Made by a program: the position numbers and the translations under genes. Of a stretch of 44,943 nt of DNA, positions 42,513-44,943 are shown piece by piece (within the stretch, counting starts at the first letter, position 1; the number at the start of each line of letters is the position of its first letter). Under the pieces are notes generated by a model. It searched no databases, was not told the origin of the DNA, and saw nothing but the letters and a program-made list of their open reading frames with translations. The stretch comes from Gammaproteobacteria bacterium (lineage in GTDB: Bacteria > Pseudomonadota > Gammaproteobacteria > Steroidobacterales > Woeseiaceae): contig JAUHZT010000009.1 in NCBI GenBank assembly GCA_030425905.1, forward strand, positions 1 through 44,943, given 5' to 3'.

Positions 42513-43727
42513 GTGACCGGGCGCTGCATTCTGCATGTCGACATGGATGCTTTTTATGCTTCCGTCGAACAGCGCGATGATGCAAGTCTGCGTGGCAAGC
42601 CGCTGGTCGTCGGTGGCGGTGAAAATCGTGGTGTCGTTGCGGCGGCCAGTTACGAAGCACGCAAATTCGGCATTCGCTCGGCGATGCCCATGGCCGAGGC
42701 CAACCGCCGCTGCCCGAACCTGCTGCGTGTCGCGCCGCGCATGGCGCAGTACAAACTGGAATCGGAAAAGATCTTCACCGTGTTTCGCGAATTCACGCCA
42801 GCCGTCGAAGGCTTGTCCCTTGATGAGGCTTTCCTCGATGTCACGGGCAGTCTGAAACTGTTCGGCAGTGGTGAAAATATCGCTCGCGAGATCAAGGCGC
42901 GGATTCGGGACCGAACAGGTCTTGCCGCCTCGGTCGGCGTGGCCGAGAACAAACTGGTAGCGAAGATTGCATCGGACCTCGAGAAGCCTGACGGGCTGGT
43001 CGTGATCAGCGCGGCAAACTGCCGCCACGTACTGGACCCTTTGCCGGTGTCGGTCATCCCCGGTATCGGCAAACAAACCTTACGCCGCCTGCACGCGATT
43101 GATGTTCGGACCGTACGCGATCTGCGCGTCGCTGAGGAGCGCCGGCTTGCTCCGATTTTCGGCCGCTACACTGACAGGACCCGCGCCCGGGCTGCGGGCA
43201 TTGACGACCGCCCGGTCAATTCGTCACGGGCCGACAAGTCTATCAGCGCAGAGGAAACCTACGATCAGGACCTCTCAGACCCGGCGCTGATGGAACGGGA
43301 ATTGTTGCGGCTGACCGAACGAACGTCACGACGACTGCAAAAGGCATCGCTGGCGGCCGGCACGGTACACGTGAAAATTCGCCAGGCAAATTTCTCGACA
43401 TTCACCCGTCAGTCCGCCCTCTCACCGCCGGGCAACGCCACCGACGCGCTCTTCCTGGTGGCCAGGAAACTGCTATCCGACTGGCTCCTTGATAACCCGG
43501 GAATCCGGGTGCGCCTGCTCGGCGTCGGCGGCAGCAAACTGGTCAGCGCCAACCAACCCGACCTTTTTTCAGGATTCGGCAGCGAAGAAAAAAAGCCCGT
43601 GGATTTCGCCGTGAATGATATTCGTGATCGCTTTGGCGACGCAGCGGTCAGCAGGGCGCGGACCCTGCGTTCCGCGCCGACGCCCGGCAATGACCGGCCG
43701 GCGCAAAAATCCGGCCGGCGGAAATGA
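42513..43727 (+). CDS. dinB: DNA polymerase IV (Y family)
   Basis: 404 residues from a GTG 3 nt behind ispA. It is an error-prone translesion polymerase. HVDMDAFYASVEQ carries the first metal-binding Asp, YEARKFGIRSAMP the finger region, and SLDEAFLDVT the second Asp/Glu pair. GIGKQTLRRLHAIDVRTVRDL is the helix-hairpin-helix thumb. The C-terminal little-finger domain runs to about 350; QPDLFSGF near 345 resembles a beta-clamp-binding segment. No LexA box was found upstream of ispA or dinB, so SOS control is not evident. Confidence 0.94.
   Translation: MTGRCILHVDMDAFYASVEQRDDASLRGKPLVVGGGENRGVVAAASYEARKFGIRSAMPMAEANRRCPNLLRVAPRMAQYKLESEKIFTVFREFTPAVEGLSLDEAFLDVTGSLKLFGSGENIAREIKARIRDRTGLAASVGVAENKLVAKIASDLEKPDGLVVISAANCRHVLDPLPVSVIPGIGKQTLRRLHAIDVRTVRDLRVAEERRLAPIFGRYTDRTRARAAGIDDRPVNSSRADKSISAEETYDQDLSDPALMERELLRLTERTSRRLQKASLAAGTVHVKIRQANFSTFTRQSALSPPGNATDALFLVARKLLSDWLLDNPGIRVRLLGVGGSKLVSANQPDLFSGFGSEEKKPVDFAVNDIRDRFGDAAVSRARTLRSAPTPGNDRPAQKSGRRK
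43694..43720. repeat. Repeated GC palindrome at the end of dinB
   Basis: CCGGCCGGCG occurs twice, 7 nt apart (43694-43703 and 43711-43720), with CAAAAAT between. Because CCGGCCGG is itself palindromic the two copies can also pair as an 8-bp hairpin. It covers the last codons of dinB and could end or stall the ispA-dinB transcript; no T tract follows. Confidence 0.35.
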
Positions 43728-43797
43728 GGTAGAATCGTGAGCCGGGCAAAGATCCGGCTGCCTCCCGATTAGCGGGGCTGCACGGCGGCGATAAGCA

Positions 43798-44943
43798 ATG
43801 TATACGAGTTTTTTCGGTCTCAATGAGAAGCCCTTTTCGATAACACCTGACCCGCGCTACCTGTTTATGAGCGAGCGGCACGGTGAGGCGCTGGCGCATC
43901 TTGTCTACGGGGTCACCGAGTCAGGCGGCTTTATGCAGCTGACCGGCGAAGTTGGCACAGGCAAGACGACACTCGTGCGAACGTTGCTGCTGAACCGAAT
44001 GCCCGATAACGCGGACGTGGCTGTTGTATTAAACCCGCAACTCTCGGCGATCGAGTTCCTGCAGACGATTGCCGAGGAACTGGGTGTTGAAGAACCCGCT
44101 GACAAGAACAGCATCAAGGCATTGATAGACGCCTTGAACCACTACCTGCTAATGGCACACGCGGAAGGCCGGCGCACCATTCTCATCGTTGACGAAGCGC
44201 AGAACCTCGCGCGCGATGTATTGGAACAGGTACGCCTGCTGACCAACCTCGAAACGTCGAAGCAGAAACTGTTGCAGATAGTCCTTATCGGCCAGCCTGA
44301 ATTACGCGAACTACTTGCGCGCAACGACCTGCGCCAGCTTGCACAGCGGATCACCGGGCGCTATCACCTGGAACCGCTGACGCGCGATGAAACCGCGGCC
44401 TATATTGAACACCGGGTCCGTGTTGCGGGCGCCGTCAATGACTTGTTCGATACCGGGGCAAAGAAGGAAGTCTTCAAATTATCGGGTGGCGTACCCCGCC
44501 TCATCAACGTCATCTGTGACCGCGCATTGCTGGGTGCTTATGGCCGCGAATCCCGCCGTGTTACCCGAAGCATGGTGCAGCGCGCCGCCGCCGAGATCTC
44601 CGGGCAGACATATACACCCACCTGGATGCGCTGGCTGATGCCGGCGATGGCCATCGCTGGCATAGCGCTGATCGCTTACGGGGCCTGGTCGGTCCTGGGT
44701 GCGGACATCCTGCGCATGCTCACTTCCGAGCCCATGGCGGCCACCCAGACTGTCGAGCAGCCCTCCTCTCCGAGCACTGACACAGACGCGGCTCCGCTTG
44801 AGCCAGCCGCAACGGTTACAGGCGACGAACTGACGGTGCAGGAACCGGCAACGGATGCGCCAGTACAGGCATCGCTCGACGAAGAACTGATCCTCGCCAG
44901 CGACCTCACGGACAGCAATGCAGCGCTCGCCACCTTGCTTGAA
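43798..44943 (+). CDS. ExeA/GspA-type AAA ATPase (3' end outside window)
   Basis: 382 codons are visible from the ATG at 43798. The N-terminus MYTSFFGLNEKPFSITPDP is the typical opening of ExeA/GspA-like ATPases. Walker A GEVGTGKTT lies near 48, Walker B ILIVDEAQN near 125, and the sensor region IVLIGQPEL near 160. One membrane helix follows at about 278-300, then a Pro/Ser/Asp-rich, presumably periplasmic region that leaves the window. In ExeA the periplasmic part binds peptidoglycan and helps to assemble the type II secretin; related proteins serve in pilus or MSHA (mannose-sensitive haemagglutinin) systems. Which applies here depends on genes beyond the edge. Confidence 0.85.
   Translation, partial: MYTSFFGLNEKPFSITPDPRYLFMSERHGEALAHLVYGVTESGGFMQLTGEVGTGKTTLVRTLLLNRMPDNADVAVVLNPQLSAIEFLQTIAEELGVEEPADKNSIKALIDALNHYLLMAHAEGRRTILIVDEAQNLARDVLEQVRLLTNLETSKQKLLQIVLIGQPELRELLARNDLRQLAQRITGRYHLEPLTRDETAAYIEHRVRVAGAVNDLFDTGAKKEVFKLSGGVPRLINVICDRALLGAYGRESRRVTRSMVQRAAAEISGQTYTPTWMRWLMPAMAIAGIALIAYGAWSVLGADILRMLTSEPMAATQTVEQPSSPSTDTDAAPLEPAATVTGDELTVQEPATDAPVQASLDEELILASDLTDSNAALATLLE

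Noticed and set aside
42400-42513. LexA box for dinB
   Set aside because: No CTG-N10-CAG with an AT-rich centre is present before dinB or ispA.
41688-43076. 462-codon minus-strand frame
   Set aside because: It runs antisense across both ispA and dinB and has no domain; both sense genes have complete family motifs.

Overview
The window reads as chromosome of a free-living, GC-rich gammaproteobacterium. PspF/PspABC, gshA, biosynthetic ilvA with two ACT regions, a FadE-type acyl-CoA dehydrogenase, a LexA (SOS) box and dinB all fit that class. A complete set of late mevalonate-pathway genes and a 2-oxoacid:ferredoxin oxidoreductase point towards marine/sediment lineages such as Woeseiales or relatives; the lineage is inference only. 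No rRNA, tRNA, CRISPR array, insertion sequence or phage gene was recognised. No gene-free stretch exceeds 300 bases; the longest gaps are 8157-8405 and 9936-10205.

Layout, left to right. 1-3314 (minus): a 2-oxoacid oxidoreductase alpha subunit cut by the window edge, preceded by a GltD-like NAD(P)H/FAD/Fe-S partner, with a promoter just upstream. 3450-8156 (minus): a HlyD adaptor, a C39-peptidase ABC exporter and a dihydroorotase, nearly overlapping. 8406-13300: ilvA, an SOS-controlled UvrD-like helicase and an alpha/beta hydrolase. 13472-17840: a ferredoxin reductase, two tandem unknown membrane-anchored proteins that look like paralogues, and a sulfotransferase-like/class IV aminotransferase pair. 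17879-23082: gshA, a bactofilin, a GGDEF-EAL signalling protein and a small secreted protein. 23104-28335: an enlarged phage-shock (Psp) locus (pspF divergent from pspA, pspB, two pspC-type genes and a short zipper protein) and a GntR/ABC efflux operon. 28449-30169: a 59-residue membrane protein with its own terminator, divergent from an ECF sigma factor and a likely anti-sigma factor. 30353-35227: malate dehydrogenase, FadE and a DUF3667-type zinc-ribbon membrane protein. 35354-42509: the isoprenoid block. 42513 to the end: DNA polymerase IV and the start of an ExeA/GspA-type ATPase.

The strongest biological story is the isoprenoid block: HMG-CoA synthase (plus), and on the minus strand mevalonate diphosphate decarboxylase, phosphomevalonate kinase, a single-chain HMG-CoA reductase-mevalonate kinase fusion and type I IPP isomerase, all overlapping by 4-8 nt, with farnesyl diphosphate synthase divergent. 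Together they take acetoacetyl-CoA to farnesyl diphosphate. ispA is followed by dinB rather than dxs, so the mevalonate route may replace the DXP route here (inference). The second story is envelope stress: a sigma-54 promoter and enhancer repeats in the pspF-pspA gap, duplicated Psp membrane modules, an adjacent YtrA-type ABC operon and an ECF sigma factor nearby.

Protein positions are from the chosen start codons; several starts differ from the longest open frame, for reasons given per gene. All homology statements rest on motif recognition, not database searches.
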